A stretch of 10,000 bases of DNA from Acephala macrosclerotiorum (GCA_014904845.1 MU120014.1:1-10000), one strand, 5' to 3'. Shown: positions 1-7,928, counted from the first letter of the stretch. Made by a program: numbers and translations. Notes: generated from the letters alone by a model not told the origin.

Positions 1-90
1 TTTATTTATTTTATTTATTTTATTTATTTTATTTATTTTATTTATTTTATTTATTTTATTTATTTTATTTATTTTATTTATTTTATTTAT
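1..90. repeat. 9-bp tandem repeat, ten perfect copies of TTTATTTAT
   Basis: The unit TTTATTTAT repeats exactly ten times with no interruption, then breaks into irregular A/T sequence at about 94. It begins at the window edge, so the true array may be longer. It is not a telomere repeat of the TTAGGG type. A perfect array at an AT-rich block edge suggests recent slippage expansion rather than old RIP-decayed sequence. Confidence 0.95.
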
Positions 91-234
91 TTTAATATAT
101 TTTTTATTAATATTAATTAAATACGAGTTTTTAATTAATAATTTTATTAGAATAATTACGTGTTTAATATTATATATATTTTTATTTCACTGCTAAATAA
201 AACACATTATAAACATACACTTTATATCCACACT
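91..234. other. AT-rich flank with no gene
   Basis: The sequence is almost all A and T up to about 190, then grades into mixed sequence before the plus-strand gene region. It appears to be the end of an AT-rich block that continues to the left of the window. No promoter element can be recognised with confidence. An ATG at 235 opens a 66-codon frame, but that frame changes character after about 20 codons. Confidence 0.6.
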
Positions 235-631
235 ATGGCCTTTGCCTGTAATAGATTCCGTCTCAGAACGCCATCATCGGAGAGGAATTTGAGTGTTTCA
301 AGGAGGAGATTATTGGCATGTTACAAGAAAATAGTGTTTGATATGCTTCGAAGGAGGTATCAAATTCCTACCCCACAATTGTTAAACGACTTCAAGGCGA
401 ATGGTTGGACGGCTTGCCTGCTGCGGAAGAGGTGAGAGAGGAAAGGAGAAAATGGCGCAGACTGTTATCTCCGGACGCCAGGTACGTTCTTCGGAGAGAA
501 AACCTCCTCTTGCTTATCTTCCGCCTCACTTATTGACAATAGAACGTCAGGCCGAGCACACTACGCCTCTGCTGTATGCCTAGGTGGTTCCCGCAAGAAA
601 AGGATGCTCTTCAAATGGGCAGTCCCATTAG
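235..631 (+). other. Probable damaged or mis-split 5' coding part of the following gene
   Basis: The best protein-like reading is in the frame of position 255. It contains EEFECFKEEIIGMLQENS (282-335), then TIVKRLQGEWLDGLPAAEE and REERRKWRRLLSPDA up to about 481, where GTACGT gives a good 5' splice site. A TGA at 339-341 interrupts it. This stop could be CGA mutated to TGA, or it could fall in a 63-nt intron from 334 to 396 that keeps the frame. There is no ATG early in this frame; the ATG at 235 lies in a neighbouring frame and would need one indel near 280 to join. One possible path onward is an intron 482-542, a short exon 543-573, then an intron 574-631 (GTATGC...TTAG) into the open frame at 632. 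The pattern looks like a helical domain followed by a basic stretch, but I do not recognise the family. Either the gene starts at 761 and this is a relic, or the 5' exons need RNA evidence. Confidence 0.4.
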
Positions 632-760
632 TGGAAGCAACAAACAATACCGGGACGCACCAACCCCACGGCCATCGGAACCGGGCACCCCTCAACTCAA
701 TATCAACATCCTGTTAAGAACCAAAGTGAACCCATTGCCAATCAGCATCATTATACTGCC

Positions 761-2588
761 ATGGATTCAGATGGTCATTCCTCTATGTGCAGTAGTGAAC
801 CACAGTATCCGACTTCATGGACAGCTACATTCCCCTCTAGACATGATAGCCTGCCACAGAAGACCATAGGTCCCCCCTCGACATCCATGAGTGCTGATGG
901 GGTTGTCCAGAATTTTCCCATTGATTCCGCATGGAACTTTATCAGTCCCGGACACGCAAATACTCACTTCCCTCCTTCGAGAGTCGATACTAGAAGAACA
1001 TCGATGCATTGGCAAAATGATCAAAATTCACATTCCGGATTATCTGAATATGGTCAAGTGGACGTCGATCCGACTGTTCCAGACGCTCTTGGTTTCCAAA
1101 GGCACGAGGCGACTGCAGGTACGTAACTCGCCGATAAAGCAAGTCACGTTTACAACACTGAGATATTGACGAATCTCCCAGAACGTGGGGGGTATCATGA
1201 TATACAGCAGACTAGCACTTCATTTTTTCAAAGTACAAATCCAGTCTCTCATGGGACTTTCTATGACTCCTACCAGAGCGTTTATATTGATAACTATCCC
1301 GATTTCCACAAGATGGTCGACCCTACGCTACTTGATGATCGCACATCACCCCAAAATATATTCGTTGACACTGTCCAACCGACTATCTCGTCTTCAGGTT
1401 CGTATATGCGTACGCTTTAAGTGCCCGCCATTTCTAATTCAACGCTTAGACTCCAGAGACGTGCCCTCTAAGTCGACAAGCACCCGCCCTTCTCGCAAAC
1501 GTCCACGACAGAATAAGCGCACAATGTCGTCTGCGTCTTCTAGCACCAGTTCGGCCGAAGCGTTTGCCACAAATTTTACACACGATGGCATGGCAAAGGC
1601 TCCGGCTGCTTCTGAAACCTCGAAGAAATCGTTCTTTTCGGGAATGATATCGACTACTTCGAAGTCAAAAGCATGCAATGGGAGGTTTAATAAGAAAAGC
1701 ACGATCCTCCTCGCGGAAGAGTTGCAGAGAGAGAGAGAACACCGGAAGACGAGAGAAGCACTAGACCTATCCATCAAGAGACTTCAGGCCGCAATGTTTA
1801 AGGTTTCGGACCTTCAGGAGCAAATACAGAACCTGCAGATTTCGAGCCAACAACCAACTCCGCAGTACGATGAAGCAGCACTCTACAAAATGCTCCAGGA
1901 AAACCTCCGCCGCGAAACTAACACGATTCGCCGGAAACCTACACCTCAGAAAGCGCAGTCCAGCCAGTTCCACCACACCAACGAAACTGGAAACTCAGAT
2001 CACACTGGACCATCACGCACCGCTAAGCCCCGCCCTCTTAGCATCCTCGGTAGCGTCACAAGTGACGAGACTGCGGTAGCTCAAAGCAGAAGCCTGACCT
2101 CGATACGGAAACCTTCTAGTGCTCGTGGTCGCTTCCCTATCTCAACCGCTCCGAGCAACACTAGATTCGGATCAGCCGTCTCAAGCCGGAGGACTTCCAC
2201 CATTGGGAGCAATCAAGTACCTTCTGCCGAAGTCTCGACTGCTCTTATTCCCGGCAATCCAACTAGCATAACCAGCCAAACCAGACCTGGCTCATCACAA
2301 AGCGGTATGGTCAATACGTCCTTCAAGAAGCTGAAGCACAAGCTCAGCAGTTTGAGTAACCGAGCCCGCGAGGAAAATATCCATACCGCCCCACCTGGTC
2401 CTTCCCAGCTTTCTCCTACGTTACCGGCAGTAGAAGTCGACGTGCCCCTAGGACGACAGATGTCGGGGATACTGAATGGCGGGGACAATCGCAATACAGG
2501 ACACTCTGTCTATACTGTTGATTCGGGATACGGCCCGTCTTTCGAGTGCGAGAGAAACCTTGAAGCTCCTCCGCCTGACTCTTACTAG
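761..2588 (+). CDS. Three-exon gene for a basic, coiled-coil, low-complexity protein of unknown function
   Basis: Exons are 761-1118, 1182-1397 and 1450-2588, giving 570 residues if translation starts at the ATG at 761 (G at -3 and +4). The frame stays open upstream to a TAG at 629-631, and residues there (Q, N, P, H-rich) resemble what follows, so 761 may be internal. Residues 1-192 are rich in S, P, H, Q and D, as expected of disordered sequence. Residues about 204-215 hold a basic cluster, RPSRKRPRQNKR, that could be a nuclear localisation signal. Residues about 274-323 form a heptad-like coiled coil (LLAEELQREREHRKTREALD and on), with a second short helix near 334-347. The remainder is S/T/P-rich and ends GYGPSFECERNLEAPPPDSY. 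The basic cluster is about 60 residues before the coil, so this is not a normal bZIP. The splice sites and uniform coding quality suggest an intact gene. The role is unknown; a nuclear scaffold or regulator is only a guess. Confidence 0.8.
1119..1181 (+). other. Intron 1 of the coiled-coil gene (63 nt)
   Basis: It begins GTACGT and ends CCCAG, with a possible TTGAC branch site 11 nt before the end. It is a multiple of three, and removing it joins codons A119 and E120 in the same frame. Retention would end translation at the TAA at 1124-1126, so it must be removed to reach the rest of the protein. Confidence 0.8.
1398..1449 (+). other. Intron 2 of the coiled-coil gene (52 nt)
   Basis: It begins GTTCGT and ends GCTTAG, with a CTAAT branch-like site 10-15 nt before the acceptor. 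Its length (52 nt) shifts the frame from that of exon 2 into that of the long third exon. Without splicing, the exon 2 frame stops at 1418-1420. Confidence 0.85.
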
Positions 2589-2990
2589 AGCTTTTCTACT
2601 CCTCATTACCTCTTTTTTATTTACTTTCGTTCCTGTCTTTTTGGTTCTCGCCTTTTCATTTTGTCCTCTCCAAAAGTCTATGTTGACTCTATCTTTCTCT
2701 TTATTGTACGGGGTCTCTGTCTCTCTTTCCGTTCTATAGAGCCTCCTGTATTTAAAAACTATCCTCGACATATACTTTTTATCCTTTTATTCTATTTTAC
2801 ATACGGTCATCGAGGGATTTTTACGGAGCCATGTACTATACCCTTCATTCTTGTTTTCTTGTTTTGTATTCTACGACGGACAGTTGTTACTGCCGAGGGA
2901 CATGTACATGGCGTTTTAGATGTTTGTTCTATATGTTCATCTACATCTGGGGCTTCTCTCGCCGTTCAAAAAAAAATAAGGGGCGCCTAA
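2589..2990 (+). other. Pyrimidine-rich region downstream of the coiled-coil gene, likely 3' UTR
   Basis: From the stop codon to about 2745 the plus strand is strongly T/C-rich, then T-rich with an A-run at 2969-2977. This is typical of fungal 3' untranslated and termination regions, which lack a strict AATAAA signal. Short open frames here have skewed, leucine- and serine-rich content set by composition, and I do not support them as genes. The poly(A) site cannot be placed. Confidence 0.45.
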
Positions 2991-4104
2991 AATTTCGGAC
3001 TTTTATCATACCTGACACTTGTTATTGAACCCTCTTGGAACAGAATCGCGAATGGCAGTAGAACGTTTCGGACGATGTATTGGGTTCTCAGGAAACGGCA
3101 GAAAAGCCCTCTTTCCAGCACAGCAAGGATCTCGTTTCTTAGACGCAAAAGTTTTCTTGGCCCTTCATCAATCATGCATGCCCTTGTCTTTGATTTAAAA
3201 TTATTGTACAGCAAAATTTAGCATAAGAGAAGTCCGTCTATTTAGGCGTGTTTTGGGGCAATAGACGGGGCAGCTTAGAATCCCCACCTACCTATTTCAA
3301 TGATCAGAGCTATGTTTTGAGCGCCCTGACCTAATGGTCGCTGCAAACCACCCTGATGGAGTCTATTAACTTGAGTGATGAGTGTGGGGTATCGAGTGGC
3401 GTATTGTGGCCCGCCGCGCATGGTATGCTATGGGATGCGTCAAGCGCCTATAGCAACTTTCAGCTTGAGGGCAAGCGAAAATGACACTTCCAAGGTCTTG
3501 CATACTACCCAGGGTTATCCCTGTCAGCCTCTCTACGGATGTTTTAACGAAAAAGGCTGAACGGGACTGAGCGCTAGGAGTTTAAGCCCCCATTTTTTAT
3601 CCGCTGAAATCCTCTCAAATCCTCTCAAATACTTACCGCCCTTCTTATTCTAATATCATTCTAAAATTATCAAAGAACAAATAATAGCGCGGCGTGCCAA
3701 GAATATAACAAGAAATACCAAGGTACTAAATACCTAAAGTACGAAAGGGGGTTGCCAGAATTCACGAGACCGACAGAGGTCTCCAGCTCCTTGCAATCTA
3801 TACTGATACCAGCTCGAAATTTACCAAATTACCACCGAATTTGTAACTCGATTCTATAAACCGCGAATTTTCTCGTTCAAACTATATAATTTTGTTATGG
3901 TTTACAAGGAATCGAGGACCCCCTTTCGTACAACTTTTTCTCCCCTCCCGGCAGCCGGTGCAACTTCTCTCTAGTCGTGACTCTTTTCTAGAAGCAAACG
4001 CAAAATCACACATCGAGGTACTCAGGGGCTGCTCAGGCCGCTCAGACTACTCGGGTAAAGTGGCTAAGCTGAGGGTGATTAGCGCCTGAGCAAGAGCGGC
4101 AAGC
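2991..4104. other. Intergenic region, about 1.1 kb, no supported gene
   Basis: No frame longer than 75 codons occurs on either strand, and none has recognisable motifs or good splice neighbours. GC is moderate from 3230 to 3580, unlike the AT-rich blocks. Small structures are present: a 10-bp repeat at 3601-3630, a degenerate GGTACTAAATACC-type stretch near 3719-3741, a GAGACC/GGTCTC hairpin at 3766-3783 and an 8-bp inverted pair (GCTCAGGC at 4031-4038, GCCTGAGC at 4084-4091). It may include old transposon debris, but nothing identifies a family. Confidence 0.6.
3601..3630. repeat. Short 10-bp tandem repeat, three copies
   Basis: Two identical units CCTCTCAAAT (3611-3630) are preceded by a related unit CCGCTGAAAT (3601-3610). 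This is a small local duplication with no obvious function. Confidence 0.8.
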
Positions 4105-4107
4105 TTA

Positions 4108-4153
4108 CGAGCCTGGGATCATAAGTCTGTGCTTTTCAGGCTGTTTTCAGGCT
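4108..4153 (+). repeat. Left terminal inverted repeat of the MITE
   Basis: This is the reverse complement of 4345-4390, beginning CGAGCC next to the TTA at 4105-4107. It ends with a doubled TTTTCAGGCT motif, the likely transposase-binding part. Confidence 0.85.
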
Positions 4154-4344
4154 ACTTTTTCGCGAAGAACTTCAAAGTCTACGCCGTTACTTAAAAAGTA
4201 TAAAACAACTACAAATTAAAATCTTTTAAGACCGTAGTTTATTATTTGACAAAAGCTAAAGTATCTTTTTATAAATTAATTAAGTATGTTTATATTTTGA
4301 TTCAAAAGTCGATATTCGGTTTTAGCGTTTATTTGTTAGCGAGA

Positions 4345-4390
4345 AGCCCTGAAAAGCCCTGAAAAGCACAGACTTATGATCCCAGGCTCG
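4345..4390 (-). repeat. Right terminal inverted repeat of the MITE
   Basis: It mirrors 4108-4153 and ends GGCTCG next to the TTA at 4391-4393. The doubled CCCTGAAAAG unit differs slightly from the left copy. Confidence 0.85.
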
Positions 4391-4395
4391 TTACC

Positions 4396-4968
4396 AACCG
4401 AATGCGAAGCACAACAGAGAAGGAGTTGGTTGATAATACCTGCGAAGTCCCTGCTCTTCTCACAATCTTCATAAGCACATCTACACTCCTGCCCAGGGCA
4501 GTCACACAACTCCCGAGCGCCCACCTACAAGAAAGCCTTCCAGGATACCAAAGTCAGGGTCTCCTCAGTGCACAGATATCACCAACTTCAAAAGCATCAT
4601 ATGGATGAAGACATTCTCGAAAGGCGAGGCGGGAAGCCAGGTCGGGTCGCTGGGCTCAACATCTTGTGCTTCTCGCTTGGAAACGAGGTGGATCTGTTGC
4701 TTAAAGTGGGAGAAGATTGCTCCGCTGCGATATTGTAGGCTGACGCCGAAGACATTCTTCGAGAAAGTCAAGTGGAAATTCTGTGAATTTTCCTTGACAT
4801 ACTTTGGGGAGGAGATGACTTTCATATAGTCCAGACCCCGACTATACGACAACGCTTCCTCATTCCAGAATTCTAGGCAGGATGCAAAGACTAGACACCA
4901 ATGCGTCTTTTGAATGCTGAGTTTAGGTGCAGAATAAAGACTTACCAAAGGCTAGATGTTTTGGTCAT
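4396..4968 (-). pseudogene. Decayed paralogue (copy 1) of an unrecognised gene family
   Basis: Reading leftward, a protein-like frame runs from 4948 to about 4600. It holds THWCLVFASCLEFWNEEALS, then SPKYVKENSQNFHLTFS and SGAIFSHFKQQIHLVSKREA. A 1-nt slip near 4588-4600 moves it to the frame of FEVGDICAL (4589-4566). About 20-25 codons present in copy 2 are then missing, and the sequence resumes as LTLVSWKAFL, a TAG (4525-4527), then VGARELCDCPGQECRCAYED and CEKSRDFAG. The matching parts of copy 2 (5180-6240) are LWEDAAYVSYADL, MEVGDICEVL, EWSTFLEVG and KCRCVYVDYEKS. The 5' end may start at ATG 4968-4966, with a 23-nt exon and a very short 29-nt intron (4917-4945). Homology to copy 2 is convincing at the C-terminus and weaker toward the N-terminus. 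The function is unknown. The shift, the stop and the internal gap make it very likely non-functional. Confidence 0.65.
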
Positions 4969-5179
4969 GGTAAGCAACGTTGGGAAAGGGGATTTTGCAT
5001 TGTGGTTGTAGTCAAGTTTCCGCACACAGCAAACTATTCCTCTCCTTTCATGCACATTGGCTCTACTAAAACGCATTCTTTTCATTCGATTTCCTAAGGT
5101 TGGTGTTGTTCGTTAGATATGAGCATCTGGGAAGGTGGAGATGCTGTGCCTCCAAAGGTATCTGTCCTGCTATATGAGC
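4969..5179. other. Spacer between the two paralogues, no gene seen
   Basis: About 210 bases separate the start of copy 1 from the stop codon of copy 2. It would hold the copy 1 promoter and the copy 2 3' UTR. No convincing TATA-like or other control element is visible. Confidence 0.4.
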
Positions 5180-6240
5180 TCAACCACCAGCAACAAACTG
5201 CTTGCTCTTCTCATAATCCACATACACACACCTGCACTTCTGACGAGTGCACTTAAACATCTCCGTAGGACCTACTTCCAAGAACGTGCTCCACTCAGCC
5301 AAGACATGAACTCCAGTGCGCTTTTTCTTCACCTCATACTCAATGATCTCTCTTCCACTTACAGCGTCGCCCTCTCTTGAGAAAGCAATGTCCAAGACCT
5401 CACAGATGTCTCCGACTTCCATCGCCATATAAAATTCCGTTCCGTGGTTCACCTTCTTGGCATTCTTTGGAACACGCTTGATGTGAAGAAGGGCACCGAT
5501 TTGTTGTCCGTCCAGCTCAGCGAGATCCGAAGTGACCTGTTTAAAACTCAACTAATCATCGATTCGTGCCTCATCCAATCGAGTAGGATCCGCGGCTTCT
5601 GCTCCAACAGAGTTGGGCGAAGCAGCTGCTGGTGCAATAGGATCTTACGATGCAACTTCTGGGACCGGCTCGGGTTCTACACGTTGCTCAAGATCCGCGT
5701 AAGATACATATGCTGCATCCTCCCATAGTATATAATAGTTCGGTAGATCCAGCACATGACTGGTAGGACAGAACAGAACTTTAATTTTGATCTCTCTCAT
5801 GGGCCTATGAAGGGCTCACTATTCTCATCATTTGGCCTCACCAATGGATCATGGGACCACTCGACTCTGATGCCGACTTTTCCCCTAAGGTAAGTGGATT
5901 TCTAGCCCGGGTAGGTCCGGTTTAGGTCGGGAGTTATGCGGGCGACGGATATGACTTGGCACAGTGGTTTTGGAAAGTAATTCTCCTCGTCGGGCTTGTA
6001 TTCGTCTGGAAGCTGGTACTGGGAGGGCATGTTGTTTGTTGGTGAGCCGGGAACGGCGGCCTCGAGCATTGAATTGGACATTTCCATTAGATTTTGAAGG
6101 TCTGATGGGACCTCCGTCACAATGAGTTAGCCGTCTGGGACATTGGACGATATTGGTTTCCCATATACTTCTACCTCATGAGCTTTCAAAGTCCCCTTTC
6201 CTGGGGCCTCCGACTAGGAAGAAATGGCCTAAGGGGAGAA
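5180..6240 (-). pseudogene. Decayed gene (copy 2) of the same unrecognised family, about 350 codons
   Basis: One reading frame can be followed leftward from about 6240 to 5801: HFFLVGGPRKGTLKAHEVEV, VPSDLQNLMEMSNSML, PDEYKPDEENYFPKPLCQV, VARITPDLNRTYPG, then KVGIRVEWSHDPLVRPNDEN. A 1-nt frameshift near 5797-5805 leads to EIKIKVLFCPTSHVLDLPNY and on to the C-terminus at 5180, which ends in KCTRQKCRCVYVDYEKS. In-frame stops are TAA 6127-6129, TAG 5902-5904, TAA 5645-5647 and TAG 5552-5554. All four are one C-to-T change from CAA or CAG, which fits RIP on the coding strand. A P-, A- and E-rich linker lies around 5553-5670. The last 371 bases (5551-5180) remain open. I recognise no family; the Cx4CRC motif could bind a metal. 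If some stops are spanned by introns the gene could be alive, but the candidate I tested (5648 to 5552 or 5537) breaks the frame. Confidence 0.7.
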
Positions 6241-6430
6241 AAACATTCTGGCTATTGCGACAATGTGATGGAAGAAGCTAGGACAAGGCTGCAGAACAAA
6301 AGCCATTGACTGACTTCAGGCGAATCAAAAGACACAAGAAACGCTCACTTCCGTCTTGACAGCTAGCAAACACCAAGGAAAGATGGTACATGGTTTGAGA
6401 TGCTTTCTTGTCCCAAGTATTGCAGCAGTC
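6241..6430. other. Short gap between copy 2 and the sulfotransferase remnant
   Basis: This is about 190 bases with no supported gene. A minus-strand ATG at 6306-6304 opens a 25-codon frame that ends before the copy 2 frame begins. It might be a first exon joined by an acceptor at the CCCCTTAG near 6230, but nothing else supports this. Confidence 0.35.
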
Positions 6431-7437
6431 TCATCTCAGATACTTCATCCCCATCACTACTGCAGCAACGCCAACTTTAGCAGAACCAATAATCAAACCC
6501 TATTGTAAATACACCCGACTCATAATCGTATCCGCCAACTTCTTCATCGCGGCCTGCTCATTCGCTCAAGGAAATGGCGCATCAGGAACCAGTACATCAA
6601 GAATCTTGCAAAGAGGTTCCCTGCCTTCTTTCACGCTGAAGAAGTGAACTCTTTCGGGAGGGACAGCTCGCTTCAGCCAGTCGTTATGCATCGTGATGTA
6701 ATCTGTAGTTCGTCAGCACTCCGCAGTTGAAGGCTCCGAAGATAATGATCTCACCTTTGTTACCGGGCTCTATTAGTTCGATGCCATAGAGTTTCCCTAA
6801 CCTTCTTCAAAGCTCCTGAATCGTGTAAGGGAAATATCTGAAAATCGGTACTAGTGCAAGCATCACTTTCATCGTCCAAGGAGGCAGAGCATTGCCAGTA
6901 TACCCGTCCAACTCTGCCACCACGCTACTAGCTCTCGTGTTGTACAAACCATAACTGCATCAGGATGCATTTTCAGTAATTCGGGAGTCATGGCTGCTCC
7001 CATTGTGTCTGTGATGGCAATGTACCCCTAGCATTTCTTGGAGTGTTAATTTTGGCGTATACTGGAGAGGTATCTGGGTTGAGAACTTTGCCCCAATTCC
7101 TCATTGTATCTATGGATCATCAGTTTTGTGTTCAGAAGTCTTCTTTGGGCCACACGAGCGGGGAATGCTCGCTTGAAAGAAAAGGGGGGATGGCCTGATT
7201 CACGTGACCTCAATCCAAAAATATGAGTTGAGTTTTCGATTAATGGGATGAAACGAACCTCCTTCATGAAATACCATCGTTCCAGTATGATAGACCTTTC
7301 CGTCGAGCAGTCTTTCTAATGTAGTTGACATAGACATAGTCTCTGCACGCTTGACGCTATTGACTTAGATTTTGCGACTCTTGTTCTTAGACCGTTCTGG
7401 CGCTCCATTTCGTAATTCCGATACTATTAATGCCACC
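6431..7437 (-). pseudogene. Decayed fungal P-loop sulfotransferase-family gene (Sulfotransfer_4 type)
   Basis: Family landmarks appear in order on the minus strand. LERLLDGKVYHTGTM (about 7319-7275) follows the place of the P-loop. TDTMGAAMTPELL leads into VCTTRELVAWWQSW (about 7006-6908). Next come ALPPWTMKVMLALVPIFRYF, RRLGKLYG, HNDWLKRAVPPERVHFFSV, KEGREPLCKIL, VPDAPFP and a hydrophobic C-terminus with GMKYLR before the TGA at 6431. Such enzymes bind 3'-phosphoadenylyl sulfate through an N-terminal P-loop usually like GxPRTGT; here that segment reads SVKRAETMS, so the loop glycines are gone. Stops occur at 7365-7367, 7110-7112, 7101-7103, 6807-6809, 6566-6568 and 6500-6502. There is a 1-nt shift in a G-run at 7025-7028 and another near 6893-6902. 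A clean intron (6703-6754) is preserved, and another probably starts at GTTCGT near 7257. Most stops fit CGA, CAG or TGG mutated by RIP. The original substrate cannot be told. Confidence 0.85.
6703..6754 (-). other. Preserved intron in the sulfotransferase pseudogene (52 nt)
   Basis: On the minus strand it begins GTGAGA, carries a CTGAC branch site followed by GAACTACAG, and ends at AG. Removing it joins IEPGNK to DYITMHNDW in one frame, as the family requires. Splice signals surviving in a gene full of stops suggest inactivation was by point mutation rather than as a processed copy. Confidence 0.85.
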
Positions 7438-7464
7438 TCAAGCCGCTCATTTGATGGGCATCAA

Positions 7465-7928
7465 TTATTTTGAAGACAAGAAGACAGATTTCGTGAAAAT
7501 TTTGAAGGTTGGGACGCCTCGAGCCTGGTATTGTACGCCACTGTCACATACATTCGGTTTCGGGGCAGAAGAGGACCTGAAGTAGAAGGTTTGAGCATTG
7601 CAAAAGTGCGAGGTCGAGCCAGTTAGCGTGTCGCTAGCAATAGCATTAGGTCGGAGCAGGAGGGAAGTAAGATCTTACCTGTCAGCTTCAGCTTTTCCAC
7701 CGTCTATATCAGCCGAACCCGAGCCCGTCCCTGTTTGTGTATATTGCGACGAGAAGTGATAAAGATCAAATGAAAGAGACCAATAAGCCGAAATTGAGTT
7801 TCTCGGGGCATGCTCTACTCGGTAGCGATGGTTGATACTACCGAAATTGTTTAGTGGTGGGAGATCGCTGGAAAGTAGCGTCTGTGCCAGGAAGACAGCG
7901 CTACCTTCGCTAAATCCTAGGCCATAAC
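7465..7928 (-). pseudogene. 3' part of a gene cut off by a transposon; possible haloperoxidase-like fragment
   Basis: Exon 7928-7679 reads YGLGFSEGSAVFLAQTLL, then NNFGSINHRYRVEHAPRNS and a polar tail. A good intron (7577-7678) follows, and exon 7576-7465 ends VPTFKIFTKSVFLSSK before TAA. The open frame has an ATG at 7983, but its first 18 or so codons lie in the terminal repeat of the element at 7931-9292, so that start is an accident of insertion and not the native N-terminus. The segment FGSINHRYRVEHAPRNSIS loosely recalls the heme-thiolate (chloroperoxidase, Peroxidase_2) pattern in which a short histidine-containing segment precedes an E-H-D/A-x-S-R-like motif. I regard this as a weak resemblance only. 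There are no internal stops in the remaining 3' part, so the break is probably younger than the decay of the neighbouring sulfotransferase. Upstream pieces may lie beyond 9295. Confidence 0.6.
7577..7678 (-). other. Intron in the interrupted minus-strand gene (102 nt)
   Basis: The minus strand shows GTAAGA at the 5' end, GCTAAC as a branch-like site about 45 nt before the end, and CTACTTCAG as acceptor. It joins the codon for R across the splice and adds 36 in-frame residues before the stop. Confidence 0.75.

Larger units (their letters stand above)
4108..4390. mobile_element. 283-bp miniature inverted-repeat element (MITE) with TTA target duplication
   Basis: The left end (4108-4153) and right end (4345-4390) are inverted copies of each other. 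The outermost 33-34 bp match perfectly, starting CGAGCCTGGGATCATAAG, and the inner part differs by one small indel and a base change. TTA stands directly outside both ends (4105-4107 and 4391-4393), as expected for a 3-bp target duplication. The centre is AT-rich and has no open frame, so it could move only with a transposase supplied from elsewhere. A 3-bp TTA duplication points to the PIF/Harbinger superfamily (TWA targets), but this assignment rests on the duplication alone. The terminal repeat carries two copies of CCCTGAAAAG on the right side. It sits just past the 3' end of the decayed gene at 4396-4968, and a spurious open frame runs from that gene into it. Confidence 0.85.

Noticed and set aside
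1..90. Telomere
   Set aside because: The unit is TTTATTTAT, not a TTAGGG-type repeat, and it borders AT-rich DNA.
1500..1900. bZIP transcription factor
   Set aside because: The basic cluster and the coiled coil are about 60 residues apart and the basic region lacks the N-x-x-A-A-x-x-S/C-R pattern.
2987..3214. 75-codon minus-strand open frame
   Set aside because: No motif, no splice context and no similarity to neighbours; its length is expected by chance in this composition.
3375..3560. 61-codon plus-strand open frame in moderate-GC spacer
   Set aside because: Short, with no recognisable features and no supporting signals.
3892..4089. 65-codon plus-strand open frame before the MITE
   Set aside because: The region contains small inverted repeats and the peptide has no recognisable features; likely chance.
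4396..4530. Post-SET domain, because of the CxCx4C pattern
   Set aside because: No SET core motifs are found upstream and copy 2 lacks the first cysteine; the pattern alone is too short.
5537..5648. GTAAGA at 5648 (minus strand) with TAG at 5552 or ACAG at 5537 as an intron removing two stops of copy 2
   Set aside because: Neither acceptor keeps the downstream frame, and the segment between reads as a plausible proline/alanine-rich linker. RIP-type stops explain it better.
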